Program-made: the position numbers and the translations under genes | The notes under the pieces: generated by a model | What the model was told of the DNA's origin: nothing | Databases searched by the model: none | The model's input: only the letters and a program-made list of their open reading frames with translations | Part shown: one piece after another, positions 23,772 to 33,037 of the stretch | Numbering within the stretch: position 1 is the stretch's first letter | How the letters are laid out: every line of letters starts with the position of its first letter | Source: Pseudomonas sp. TCU-HL1 | GTDB lineage: Bacteria > Pseudomonadota > Gammaproteobacteria > Pseudomonadales > Pseudomonadaceae | Assembly: GCF_001708505.1 (NCBI RefSeq) | Contig: NZ_CP015992.1 | Span: 3,286,001-3,350,000 of the forward strand | Direction of reading: 5' to 3' | DNA: 64,000 bases

Positions 23772-25271
23772 TCAAGGCGTCGCTTCAGAATCCGAATCAA
23801 CCTGCTCCAGCTGCCCCTGGTCCCATCCGCCACCCAGCGCCGCGACGAGCTGCACGCTGGTGGTCAGGCGCGTGCCCATCAGGGTCAGGACAGTACGTTC
23901 GTTGCTCAGCGCCGTGGCCTGGTTGGTGACCACGCTGTTGTAGTCCACGGTGCCAGCCCGGTACTGGTTGGTGACCAGGCGCAGGGCTTCGCGGGCAGCG
24001 TCCAGGGCTTCCTGCTGTACCCCACTTTCTTCTTCCAGCACGTCGAGCTGAACCATGTAGTCCTCGGCTTCGCGGAAGCTGTCGAGCACGGTCTGGCGGT
24101 AGACGGCCACTGTCTGGTCATAACTGGCCTCCGCCTGGGCCACTTGGGAACGGATCAGGCCGCCGTCGAACAGGGTCATGGCGAATTCCGGGCCAATGGA
24201 CCAGAAGCGGTTCGGGGTGGTGATCCAATCCTGCAGGCTGCCGCTGCGGTAGCCCCCAGCGGCGCTCAGGCTGAGGCTCGGGAAGTACGCAGACTTGGCC
24301 ACACCGATCTGGGCGTTGGCGGCCATCACGTTACGTTCAGCGGAGGCCACGTCGGGGCGGCGCTCCAGCAGTTGCGAGGGCAGCAGGGTCGGTACGCTCG
24401 GCAGGGCCGGCACGCTCTCCACCTCGGCCAGGCTGAACTCGGCGGGCGGCAACCCCACCAGCACGGCGATGGCGTTCTCCAGCTGCGCGCGCTGGTACTT
24501 GAGGTCGATGGCCTGGGCCTGGGTGCCCTTGAGTTGAGTGGTGGCCTGGGCCACGTCGGCACGGGTGACGATTCCTGCCTTGTATTGGTTCTGGGTCAGC
24601 GTCAGCGCGCGCTGGTAGCCGGCGATGGTGGCTTCCAGCAGGCGCTTCTGGGCATCCAGCACGCGCAGTTGCAGGTAGTTCTGCGCCAGTTCCGATTGCA
24701 GGCTGAGGCGCGCGGCGGCGAGGTCGGCGGCGCTGGCCTGCATGCTGGCGGTGTCGGACTCCAGTTGGCGGCGCAGCTTGCCCCAGAGGTCGATTTCCCA
24801 GTTCACTCCGAGGCTCGCGTCATAGCTCTTGGACACGCCACCGCCCCCGGAGCTGGTGACGGTGGAGCCGTCGGCAAGGCGCACGGTGCTATCACCCCCG
24901 CCCTGCCCCGAACGGGTCTTGCCGGCGTTGCCGGTCACCGACGGGAAGAAGGATGCGCGAGCGCCACGGGCCAGTGCCTGTGCCTGGCGGTACTGGGCGA
25001 CCGATTGCGCCAGGGTCTGGTTGGAGGTTTCCAGACGCTGTTGCAGGTCGTTGAGGGCGGCGTCACCGTACAGCTCCCACCAGCGGCCGCGATGCTCCAG
25101 GTCCGCCGGGCTGGCCAGCGACCAGCCTTCGGCGTGTTTGAACTGCACAGGCACGCTCTGCTCGGGGCGCGTGTAGTCCGGGCCGATGGCGCAGCCGCCG
25201 AGCAGCAGGCCGGCGAGGGCCAGCACCATGGCACGGCGCAGGGGGTTCAGGGATGTGGCGGCGGTGTTCAT
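23772..25271 (-). CDS. opmB: Outer-membrane channel of the MuxABC pump (NodT family)
   Basis: This 499-residue lipoprotein has a lipobox LLGGC (Cys27) and the two repeated TolC-like halves of the RND outer-membrane factor family (GPDYTRPE near the start, LLERRPDVASAERNVMAANAQ in the middle). It is the last gene of the muxA-muxB-muxC-opmB order known from P. aeruginosa, where the pump exports novobiocin, aztreonam and other compounds. Its start lies 4 nt inside the muxC stop region, so translation is coupled. Confidence 0.92.
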   Translation of the reverse strand: MNTAATSLNPLRRAMVLALAGLLLGGCAIGPDYTRPEQSVPVQFKHAEGWSLASPADLEHRGRWWELYGDAALNDLQQRLETSNQTLAQSVAQYRQAQALARGARASFFPSVTGNAGKTRSGQGGGDSTVRLADGSTVTSSGGGGVSKSYDASLGVNWEIDLWGKLRRQLESDTASMQASAADLAAARLSLQSELAQNYLQLRVLDAQKRLLEATIAGYQRALTLTQNQYKAGIVTRADVAQATTQLKGTQAQAIDLKYQRAQLENAIAVLVGLPPAEFSLAEVESVPALPSVPTLLPSQLLERRPDVASAERNVMAANAQIGVAKSAYFPSLSLSAAGGYRSGSLQDWITTPNRFWSIGPEFAMTLFDGGLIRSQVAQAEASYDQTVAVYRQTVLDSFREAEDYMVQLDVLEEESGVQQEALDAAREALRLVTNQYRAGTVDYNSVVTNQATALSNERTVLTLMGTRLTTSVQLVAALGGGWDQGQLEQVDSDSEATP

Positions 25272-28200
25272 AGGGGTGTTTCCAGTGCGGCGTCAGTACG
25301 CACGCCACGCCAGCGATTGAAGCGATGGCGCAGACGGTCGAGGTAGAGGTAGACCACGGGGGTCGTGTAGAGGGTCAGCAACTGGCTCAGGACCAGGCCG
25401 CCGATGATGGCCACGCCCAGCGGCTGGCGCATTTCCGCGCCTTCCGCGCCACCGATCAGCAGCGGCACGGCGCCGAGGATGGCGGCGATGGTGGTCATCA
25501 GGATCGGCCGCAGGCGCAGCAGGCAGGCCTGACGAATGGATTCGTCCGGGCTCATGCCGTCGTGGCGCTCCAGCTGCAGGGCGAGGTCGATCATCATGAT
25601 GGCGTTCTTCTTCACCACGCCGATCAGCAGGAACAGCCCCAAGAGCGAGATCAGGCTGAACTCCCCTCCCGTGAGCAGAATCGCCAGCAGTGCGCCAACC
25701 CCCGCCGACGGCAGCGTCGAGAGGATGGTCAGCGGGTGGATGTAGCTCTCGTAGAGAATGCCCAGCACCAGGTACACCAGCACCAGCGCGGCGAGGATCA
25801 TCCACGGCTGGTTCTGCTGGGTGCTCTGGAAGGCATCGGCACTGCCGCCCATGCGCGCGATCACCGAGCTGGGCAGGCCGATGGCGGCCACCGCCTTTTC
25901 GATGGCGACGGTGGCCTTGTCGAGGCTGACGCCGGGCGCCAGGTCGAATGCAATGCTCTCTGAGGCGAACTGGCCTTCGTGGCTGACGCGGTCCTCTTCC
26001 AGGCTGCGCTCATAGCGGGCGAAGCTGGACAGCGGCACGCGCTGGCCATCGGCCGTGACTAACTGGACCTGTTTGAGGGTTTCCGGGTCCTGGGCGTATT
26101 TCGGGTTTACCTCCATCACCACCTGATACTGGTTCAGGGTGTCGTAGATGGTGGAAATCTGCCGCTGACTGTAGGCGTTGTTCAGCGCGGTGGTGACCAT
26201 GGCCATGTCCACGCCCAGGCGTTTGGCCGTGTCGCGGTCCACTTGCAGGGTGACCTGCTGGGCCCCCTCCCCTTCGTTGGCGTCGATGGCGGTAAGTTCC
26301 GGCAACGCCTTGAGTGCAGCGGTGACCTTCGGCCCCCAGGTGCGCAGGTCGGACAGCTCGCCACTCTGCAACACGTACTCGTACTGCGAACTGCGCTGCT
26401 CACGGCCACCGCCGAACTGCAGGTCCTGGTCCGCCATCAGCATCAGCCGGCCGCCGGGCACCTTGGGCAGATTGGCGCGCAGCCGTTCGATCACCTTCTG
26501 CGCCGATACCTTGCGCTCGGCGATGGGCTTCAGGCGCACGATCATGAAGGCGTTGTTGATGCCGCCACTGCCGCCGATGAAACCGGCCACGCTCTCCACG
26601 GCCGGGTCCTTGAGGACGGCGCGGCGGAAGGTTTCCATCTTCGGCTGCATCACGGTGAAGGACAGGCCGTCGTCGCCACGGATGAAGCCAATCAGTTGGC
26701 CGGTGTCCTGCTGCGGGAGGAAGGTCTTGGGGACCAATACGTAAAGGGCGATGTTGCAGCCGATGGTCAGCAACAGGCTGGCCAGGGTCAGGCGCGGATG
26801 GCGTAGCGCCACGCCCAGGGTCCGGTCGTAGGCATCGACCATGCGCGTATGCAGTGCCTCGCTCCAGCGTTGCAGGCGGCTGTCCTGGTCCGGCACGTGG
26901 GGCTTCAGCCAACGCGCGCAGAGCATCGGCGTCAGCGTCAGGGACACCAGCAGCGAAACCAGGATGGCCACCGCCAGCGTCAGCGAGAATTCGCGGAACA
27001 AGCGGTCGATAATGCCGCCCATGAACAGGATGGAGACGAATACCGCCACCAGCGAAAGGTTCATCGACAGCAGGGTGAAGCCGACTTCGCGGGTGCCCTG
27101 CAATGCCGCCTTGAAGGGCGCCATGCCGTCGTTGATGTGCCGCGAGATGTTCTCCAGCACCACGATGGCGTCGTCCACCACCAGGCCGGCGGCGAGGATC
27201 AGCGCCATCAGCGACAGCACGTTGAGCGAGAAGCCCATCAGGTACATCGCGGCGAAGGTGCCCACCAGGGACACCGGCACCGCCAGCGCCGGGATCAGCG
27301 AGGCGCGCAGGTTACCCAGGAACAGGTAGACGACCAGTATCACCAGGCCGACGGCGATCAGCAGGGTGCGCTCGGCTTCATGCAGGGTGGCGCGGATCAC
27401 CGGCGAGCGGTCCATGGCCAGGTCCAGCTTGACGCTGGCGGGCAGCACCGCCTGCAGCGCGGGCAGTTGCTGCTTGATGCTTTCGATGGTCTCGATGATG
27501 TTGGCGCCGGCCTGGCGGTTGATCACCAGCAGCACCGCCGAGTCGTCGTTGAAGAAGCCGCTGTTGTAACGGTCTTCCACGGCGTCGCGGACCTTGGCCA
27601 CATCGCCCAGGCGCAGCGCGGCGCCGTCCTGGTAGCGGAGGATCAGCGGCGCGTAGTCGGCGGCCTTCTCCAACTGGTCGTTGGCACCCACTTGCCAGTG
27701 ACGCCCGGCATCTTCCACGGCGCCCTTGGGTCGGCGCTGGTTGGCGGCGGCAATGGTGCTGCGCACATCGTCCAGGGCGATGCCGTACTGGGTCAGCAGT
27801 TGCGGCTCCAGCTCCACCCTGACGGCAGGCAGTGAGCTGCCGCCGATCTGCACCTCGCCCACGCCCTTAACCTGGGACAGGCTCTGGGCCAGGATGGTGG
27901 ACGCCATATCATAGAGCTGGCCTTTCTCCAGCACGTCGGAGGTCAGCGACAACACCATGATCGGCGCCTGGGACGGGTTGACCTTCTTGTAGGTGGGCAT
28001 GCTGCGCATACCGCTGGGCAGCAGGTTGCGCGAGGCGTTGATGGCTGCCTGCACATCGCGGGCGGCGCCGTTGATGTCCCGGTCCAGGTCGAACTGCACG
28101 ATGATCCGCGTCGAGCCCTGGCTGGTGCGGCTGGTCATCTGGTTGATGCCGGCGATGGTGCCTAGCGAACGCTCCAGCGGCGTGGTGACGCTGGACGCCA

Positions 28201-28375
28201 TGATCTCCGGACTGGCGCCGGGCAGGCTGGCCTGCACGGTGATCACCGGGAAATCCATTTGAGGCAGCGGCGACACCGGCAGCAGGCCGAAGCTGACGCT
28301 GCCCAGGAGCAGGATCGCCAGGCTCAGCAGCATGGTGGCGACCGGGCGGTGGATGAAGGGGGCGGAGAGGTTCAT
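25268..28375 (-). CDS. muxC: RND efflux pump inner-membrane subunit MuxC
   Basis: This 1035-residue HAE1-type RND protein has 12 membrane segments and two large periplasmic loops. It has the usual N-terminus NLSAPFIHRPVATMLLSLAI and the proton-relay aspartates in VDDAIVVLENI. MuxB and MuxC are two different RND subunits that work together in one heteromeric pump, like MdtB/MdtC of E. coli. ATG 28375 is preferred; its ribosome site lies inside a hairpin-forming palindrome (28387-28410). Confidence 0.93.
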   Translation of the reverse strand: MNLSAPFIHRPVATMLLSLAILLLGSVSFGLLPVSPLPQMDFPVITVQASLPGASPEIMASSVTTPLERSLGTIAGINQMTSRTSQGSTRIIVQFDLDRDINGAARDVQAAINASRNLLPSGMRSMPTYKKVNPSQAPIMVLSLTSDVLEKGQLYDMASTILAQSLSQVKGVGEVQIGGSSLPAVRVELEPQLLTQYGIALDDVRSTIAAANQRRPKGAVEDAGRHWQVGANDQLEKAADYAPLILRYQDGAALRLGDVAKVRDAVEDRYNSGFFNDDSAVLLVINRQAGANIIETIESIKQQLPALQAVLPASVKLDLAMDRSPVIRATLHEAERTLLIAVGLVILVVYLFLGNLRASLIPALAVPVSLVGTFAAMYLMGFSLNVLSLMALILAAGLVVDDAIVVLENISRHINDGMAPFKAALQGTREVGFTLLSMNLSLVAVFVSILFMGGIIDRLFREFSLTLAVAILVSLLVSLTLTPMLCARWLKPHVPDQDSRLQRWSEALHTRMVDAYDRTLGVALRHPRLTLASLLLTIGCNIALYVLVPKTFLPQQDTGQLIGFIRGDDGLSFTVMQPKMETFRRAVLKDPAVESVAGFIGGSGGINNAFMIVRLKPIAERKVSAQKVIERLRANLPKVPGGRLMLMADQDLQFGGGREQRSSQYEYVLQSGELSDLRTWGPKVTAALKALPELTAIDANEGEGAQQVTLQVDRDTAKRLGVDMAMVTTALNNAYSQRQISTIYDTLNQYQVVMEVNPKYAQDPETLKQVQLVTADGQRVPLSSFARYERSLEEDRVSHEGQFASESIAFDLAPGVSLDKATVAIEKAVAAIGLPSSVIARMGGSADAFQSTQQNQPWMILAALVLVYLVLGILYESYIHPLTILSTLPSAGVGALLAILLTGGEFSLISLLGLFLLIGVVKKNAIMMIDLALQLERHDGMSPDESIRQACLLRLRPILMTTIAAILGAVPLLIGGAEGAEMRQPLGVAIIGGLVLSQLLTLYTTPVVYLYLDRLRHRFNRWRGVRTDAALETPL

Positions 28376-28386
28376 GACCAATCACC

Positions 28387-28475
28387 CCCTCTCCCGCTCG
28401 CGGGAGAGGGCTGGGGAGAGGGAACGATGGCCATAGCCCTCTCCCCCGGCCCCTCTCCCGTATACGGGAGAGGGG
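28387..28475. repeat. Two CCCTCTCCC palindromes inside the mux operon
   Basis: The first is a 10-bp stem with CTCG loop (28387-28410). The second is a perfect 26-bp palindrome centred on GTATAC (28450-28475). They separate muxB and muxC by 133 nt in an otherwise tight operon, and the first abuts the muxC ribosome site. Confidence 0.8.
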
Positions 28476-28508
28476 AGACAAGCAGGAAGCAGGAGCAGTT
28501 AAGTCGGC

Positions 28509-31500
28509 TCACGCTTGCACCCCCGCTGCACTGCGGCCGGTGTAGCGGCGGGCCAGGCGGTCGAAGGCCAGGTAGATCACCGGGGTGGTGAACAGGGTCA
28601 GCACCTGGGACAGCAGCAGACCGCCCACCATCACCAGGCCCAGGGGCTGGCGCAGTTCGGCGCCGGAACCGGTGGCGAGCATCAGCGGGATGGCGCCGAA
28701 CAGGGCCGCCAGCGTCGTCATCAGGATCGGCCGGAAGCGCAGCAGCGCCGCCTGGTAGATCGCATCCTCGGGCGACATGCCCTGATGCCGCTCCGCGTCC
28801 AGGGCGAAGTCGATCATCATGATGGCGTTCTTCTTGACGATGCCGATCAGCAGGATGATGCCGATGATGGCGATCAGGCCCAGGTCGTTACCGGTCAGCA
28901 GCAGCGCCAGCAAGGCGCCGACGCCCGCCGAAGGCAGCGTGGAGAGGATGGTCACCGGGTGGATATAGCTCTCGTAGAGCACGCCCAGCACGATGTACAT
29001 GGTCACCACCGCTGCCAGAATCAGCAGCAGCGTGCTCGACAACGAGGCCTGGAAGGCCGCCGCCGCGCCCTGGAAGCGGGTCTGGATGCCCTCCGGCATG
29101 CCGATGTCCTGCTGCACCCGTTCGATCACCGCCACCGCTTCGCCCAGGGCGACGCCGGGTGCCAGGTTGAAGGACAGGGTCACGGCCGGGAACTGGCCGA
29201 TATGGTTGACCGCCAGTTGCGTCTGGCGCTCTTCCACCTTCGCCAGGGCAGAGAGCGATACCTGGGTGCCCGCGCTGGTGGCGACGTGGATCTGCTGCAG
29301 CGCCTGCGGGCCGATCACCTCGCCCGGGGCGGACTCCAGTACCACGCGGTACTGGCTGGCCTGGGTGAAGATGGTGGAAATCTGCCGCTGGCCGAAAGCG
29401 TCGTAGAGGGCGTCGGTGATGGCGGATATCTCCACGCCGAGGCGCCCGGCCATGTCACGGTCGATATTCAGGTACACCTGCAGGCCCTTGTCCTGCAGGT
29501 CGCTGGCCACGTCGGACAGCTCCGGTTGCTGGCGCAGGGTATCCACCAGCTTGCCGGTCCACTCGTTGAGCAGGTCGGCGTCCGGGGATTCCAGGCTGAA
29601 CTGGAACTGCGTGCGGCTGACCCGGTCCTCGATGGTCAGGTCCTGCACCGGCTGCAGGTAGAGGCGGATGTCGCTCTGTTTGTCCAGCTCAGGCTGCAGG
29701 CGCGCGATCACCTCGCTGGCGGTTACGTCGCGCTCGCCGTGGGGCTTGAGGTTGATCAGCATGCGGCCGCTGTTGAGGGTGGCGTTATCGCCGTCGACGC
29801 CAATGTAGGAGGTCAGGCTGGCCACCGCCGGGTCCTTGAGGATCAGCGCGGCAACCTTCTGCTGGCGCTCGCTCATGGAGCGGAAGGACACCGACTGCGG
29901 CGCTTCGGTGATGCCCTGGATGACGCCGGTGTCCTGCACCGGGAAGAAGCCCTTGGGCACGGCGAGGTAGAGCACCACGGTAAGCGCCAGGGTGCCGACC
30001 GCCACCAGCAGGGTCAGGCCCTGGTGCCGGAGCACCCAGGTCAGACCCTGGCCGTAGCGCGCGATCATGCCATCAATGAAGTCGCCGCTGGCCTTGTAGA
30101 AGCCGCCCTCTTCTTCTTTCTTCTCCCGCTTGAGCAGGCGCGCGCACATCATTGGCGTCAGGGTCAGGGAGACCACCAGCGAGATCAGGATGGCCACCGC
30201 CAGGGTGATGGCGAACTCGCGGAACAACCGGCCCACCACATCCGCCATGAACAGCAGCGGGATCAGTACGGCGATCAGCGAGAAGGTCAGCGAGATCAGG
30301 GTGAAGCCGATCTGCTTCGCGCCCTTGAGCGCGGCGTTGAGCGGTGTCTCGCCCTCCTCCAGGTGACGGGCGATGTTTTCCAGCATGACGATGGCGTCGT
30401 CCACCACGAATCCGGTGGCGATGGTCAGCGCCATCAGCGTCAGGTTGTTGATGGAGAAGCCGGCCAGGTACATCACCGCGAAGGTGCCCACCAGGGACAG
30501 CGGCACGGCGATGGACGGGATGATGGTGGCGCTCATCCGGCGCAGGAACAGGAAGGTCACCATCACCACCAGGGCGATGGCGAGGAACAGCTCGTGCTGC
30601 ACGTCGGTAATGGCCGCGCGGATGGTCTGGGTACGGTCGGTGAGGACCACCACATCAATGCCCGCCGGCAGGTTGGCGTTGATCGACGGCAGCAACGCCT
30701 GGATGCGGTCCACCACCTCGATCACGTTGGCGCCCGGCTGGCGCTGGATGTTCAGCAGCACCGCCTCGTTCTGGTTGGCCCAGGCGGCCAGTCGTTCGTT
30801 CTCGGCGCCGTCGACGATCTCGGCCACATCCTTCAGACGCAAGGCCCCGCCGTTGTTGTAGGCGAGGATGAGGTTGGCGTATTCCTCGGCGGACTTGAGC
30901 TGGTCGTTGGCGTCCAGCATGGAGACGCGGGTCGGGCCGTCGAAGTTGCCCTTGGGCTGGTTGACGTTGGAGGCGCTTACCAGGCTGCGCACGTCCGACA
31001 GGTTCAGGCCATTGGCCGCCAGGGCCTCGGGGTTGACGCGAATGCGCACGGCCTGGCGCTGGCCACCGGCGATGCTGACCATGCCCACGCCGCTGATCTG
31101 CGCCAGTTTCTGCGCCATGCGGGTGTCCACCAGGTTATGCAGCTTGGGCAGCGGCATGGTCTTCGAGCTGATGGCCAGGGTCAGCACCGGCGTATCGGCC
31201 GGGTTGACCTTGTTGTAAACCGGCGGCGCCGGCAGGTCGTTGGGCAGCAGGTTGGTGGCCGCGTTGATCGCCGCTTGCACCTCCTGCTCGGCCACGTCCA
31301 GATCTATTTCCAGGCTGAAGCGCAGGGTGATGACCGAGGCGCCACCCGAGCTGGTGGAGGACATCTGCGTCAAGCCGGGCATCTGCCCGAACTGGCGCTC
31401 CAGCGGCGCGGTGACGGCACTGGTCATCACATCAGGGCTGGCGCCCGGATAGAGGGTGAGGACACGAATGGTCGGATAGTCCACCTCGGGCAGCGCGGAA

Positions 31501-31601
31501 ACCGGCAGCAGGCGGTAGGCGATCAGGCCGGCGAGCAGGATCGCCAGCATGCTCAGGGTGGTGGCGACCGGCCGCAGGATGAACAGGCGGGAGAGGTTCA
31601 T
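28509..31601 (-). CDS. muxB: RND efflux pump inner-membrane subunit MuxB
   Basis: This 1030-residue HAE1-type RND protein begins MNLSRLFILRPVATTLSMLA and carries VDDAIVMLENIARHLE in helix 4 and the usual 12-helix layout. It overlaps muxA by 4 nt. Length and order fit MuxB, partner of MuxC in one pump. No lesion is visible. Confidence 0.93.
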   Translation of the reverse strand: MNLSRLFILRPVATTLSMLAILLAGLIAYRLLPVSALPEVDYPTIRVLTLYPGASPDVMTSAVTAPLERQFGQMPGLTQMSSTSSGGASVITLRFSLEIDLDVAEQEVQAAINAATNLLPNDLPAPPVYNKVNPADTPVLTLAISSKTMPLPKLHNLVDTRMAQKLAQISGVGMVSIAGGQRQAVRIRVNPEALAANGLNLSDVRSLVSASNVNQPKGNFDGPTRVSMLDANDQLKSAEEYANLILAYNNGGALRLKDVAEIVDGAENERLAAWANQNEAVLLNIQRQPGANVIEVVDRIQALLPSINANLPAGIDVVVLTDRTQTIRAAITDVQHELFLAIALVVMVTFLFLRRMSATIIPSIAVPLSLVGTFAVMYLAGFSINNLTLMALTIATGFVVDDAIVMLENIARHLEEGETPLNAALKGAKQIGFTLISLTFSLIAVLIPLLFMADVVGRLFREFAITLAVAILISLVVSLTLTPMMCARLLKREKKEEEGGFYKASGDFIDGMIARYGQGLTWVLRHQGLTLLVAVGTLALTVVLYLAVPKGFFPVQDTGVIQGITEAPQSVSFRSMSERQQKVAALILKDPAVASLTSYIGVDGDNATLNSGRMLINLKPHGERDVTASEVIARLQPELDKQSDIRLYLQPVQDLTIEDRVSRTQFQFSLESPDADLLNEWTGKLVDTLRQQPELSDVASDLQDKGLQVYLNIDRDMAGRLGVEISAITDALYDAFGQRQISTIFTQASQYRVVLESAPGEVIGPQALQQIHVATSAGTQVSLSALAKVEERQTQLAVNHIGQFPAVTLSFNLAPGVALGEAVAVIERVQQDIGMPEGIQTRFQGAAAAFQASLSSTLLLILAAVVTMYIVLGVLYESYIHPVTILSTLPSAGVGALLALLLTGNDLGLIAIIGIILLIGIVKKNAIMMIDFALDAERHQGMSPEDAIYQAALLRFRPILMTTLAALFGAIPLMLATGSGAELRQPLGLVMVGGLLLSQVLTLFTTPVIYLAFDRLARRYTGRSAAGVQA

Positions 31602-32866
31602 ACGCCGCCTTTCGCGCCCTGGCCTTCAGGCTTGGCGCCCTGCAGCTGTTCAGTGGGTTCAGCGGGTACTTCGTCCGCGTCATGCACCACTTCCACGTCG
31701 CTGCCGTCGCGCAGGCGGTCGGTCCCTTCCAGCACCACGCGCTCGCCCGGTTGCAGGCCGCTCTTGACCACGGTGCGCTCGCCATCGTCCGGACCGGTTT
31801 CCAGCTTGCGGACCTTGACCTTCTTCTCGCCGTCCATCACGTAGGCGAAGGTGCCCTGGCTGCCAAACTGCACGGCGGCCGAGGGGATGAGCACCGCTTG
31901 CGAAAGCAGCTCGGCGCGCAGGCGAACATTGACGAACTGATTGGGGAAGAGGATTTCGTCGTCGTTGGCGAAGCGCGCCTTGAGTTTCAGGGTGCCGGTG
32001 GTGGTGTCGATCTGGTTGTCCAGGCTCTGCAGCACGCCTTCGGCCTGCTTGACCTTGTCGCCACGGTCCCAGGCTTCCACCACCAGGGGCTGGCCGGCGC
32101 GGAAGCGGCTGACCACCTCCGGCAGTTGACCCTCGGGCAGGGTGAAGGCGACGCTGATGGGTTTGGTCTGGGTGATGACCACCAGCGGCGTGGTGTCACC
32201 GCTGCTGACCAGGTTGCCGAGGTCCACCTGGCGCAAGCCGAGGCGGCCGGAAATGGGCGCGCGAACCTGGGTGAAGCCGAGGTTCAGCCTGGCCTCGGCC
32301 ACCGCCGCATCATTGGTCTTGATGGTCCCGCGATACTGCGCCACCAGCGCCTCCTGGGTGTCCAGGGTCTGCTTGGCGATGCTGTCCTCTGCGTAGAGGC
32401 CCTTGTAGCGCGCCAGATCGATCTCGGCGTTCTTCAGCTGGGCGCGATTCTGCGCCAGGGTGCCTTCGGCTTGCTGCAGGGCAACCTGGTAGGGACGCGG
32501 GTCGATCACCGCCAGCAGGTCGCCGGCCTTGACCTGTTGGCCTTCCTCGAACTGCAGCTTGACCAGCTCACCGTCGACGCGACCGCGCACGTTCACCGTG
32601 TTCAGCGCGGTTACGGTGCCGAGTGCCTTGAGGTAAACCGGGAAATCACCCTGGGTGATGGTCGCCACGCGCACCGGCACAGGGCCGGAGAACGCACCGA
32701 AGCCAGGGCGGCCCGGACCTCCGCGCCCTCCCTGCTGGTTGGGTTTGGCCGCGGTTTCCGGCCAGAACCACCAGATCAGGAGCAGCAAGGCCAGCAGCGC
32801 GACGGCGATGGCCAGCCAGTTTCGAAGGGAACGGGAATTCGGGGATTGCTCAGTGATCGGGGACAT
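31598..32866 (-). CDS. muxA: RND pump periplasmic adaptor MuxA
   Basis: This 422-residue membrane fusion protein has one N-terminal anchor (about residues 16-35), a Gly-rich linker, a split lipoyl domain (VNVRGRVDGELVKL...VRAPISGRLG), an alpha-hairpin and beta-barrel. It connects the MuxB/MuxC transporter to OpmB. It is the promoter-proximal gene and is divergent from a TldD-like gene; the 171-bp shared upstream region has phased TTAC repeats. Confidence 0.93.
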   Translation of the reverse strand: MSPITEQSPNSRSLRNWLAIAVALLALLLLIWWFWPETAAKPNQQGGRGGPGRPGFGAFSGPVPVRVATITQGDFPVYLKALGTVTALNTVNVRGRVDGELVKLQFEEGQQVKAGDLLAVIDPRPYQVALQQAEGTLAQNRAQLKNAEIDLARYKGLYAEDSIAKQTLDTQEALVAQYRGTIKTNDAAVAEARLNLGFTQVRAPISGRLGLRQVDLGNLVSSGDTTPLVVITQTKPISVAFTLPEGQLPEVVSRFRAGQPLVVEAWDRGDKVKQAEGVLQSLDNQIDTTTGTLKLKARFANDDEILFPNQFVNVRLRAELLSQAVLIPSAAVQFGSQGTFAYVMDGEKKVKVRKLETGPDDGERTVVKSGLQPGERVVLEGTDRLRDGSDVEVVHDADEVPAEPTEQLQGAKPEGQGAKGGV

Positions 32867-32928
32867 GATTCAGGTCGGGATATGCGAGAACGTGAACGAT
32901 AAGCAGTTGAAAGCAGAAGGCAAAGTCT

Positions 32929-32998
32929 ATTTACCGGGTATTTACCTAGTGCTTACGCCACTTACTATGCTTACTGACCCGCCATCGCAACTCGATGG
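32929..32998. promoter_or_regulatory. Phased TTAC repeats and hairpin in the muxA/tldD-like intergenic region
   Basis: ATTTACC occurs at 32929 and 32940 (11-bp period) and CTTAC at 32952, 32961 and 32970 (9-bp period), all on one strand. A CCATCG-CAACT-CGATGG hairpin follows at 32982-32998. Such iterated half-sites suggest a regulator binding as an oligomer between the divergent genes. The protein is unknown. Confidence 0.4.
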
Positions 32999-33037
32999 TG
33001 GCGTCAGTATCGATTTCACCGGGCCAGGGAGCGTTCC

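Noticed and set aside
28515..31844. Very long open frame antiparallel to muxB/muxA
   Set aside because: It is the high-GC shadow of muxB: composition is His/Gln/Arg-rich with no fold pattern. The same holds for long frames opposite the genes at 7808-10756 and 55644-58145.
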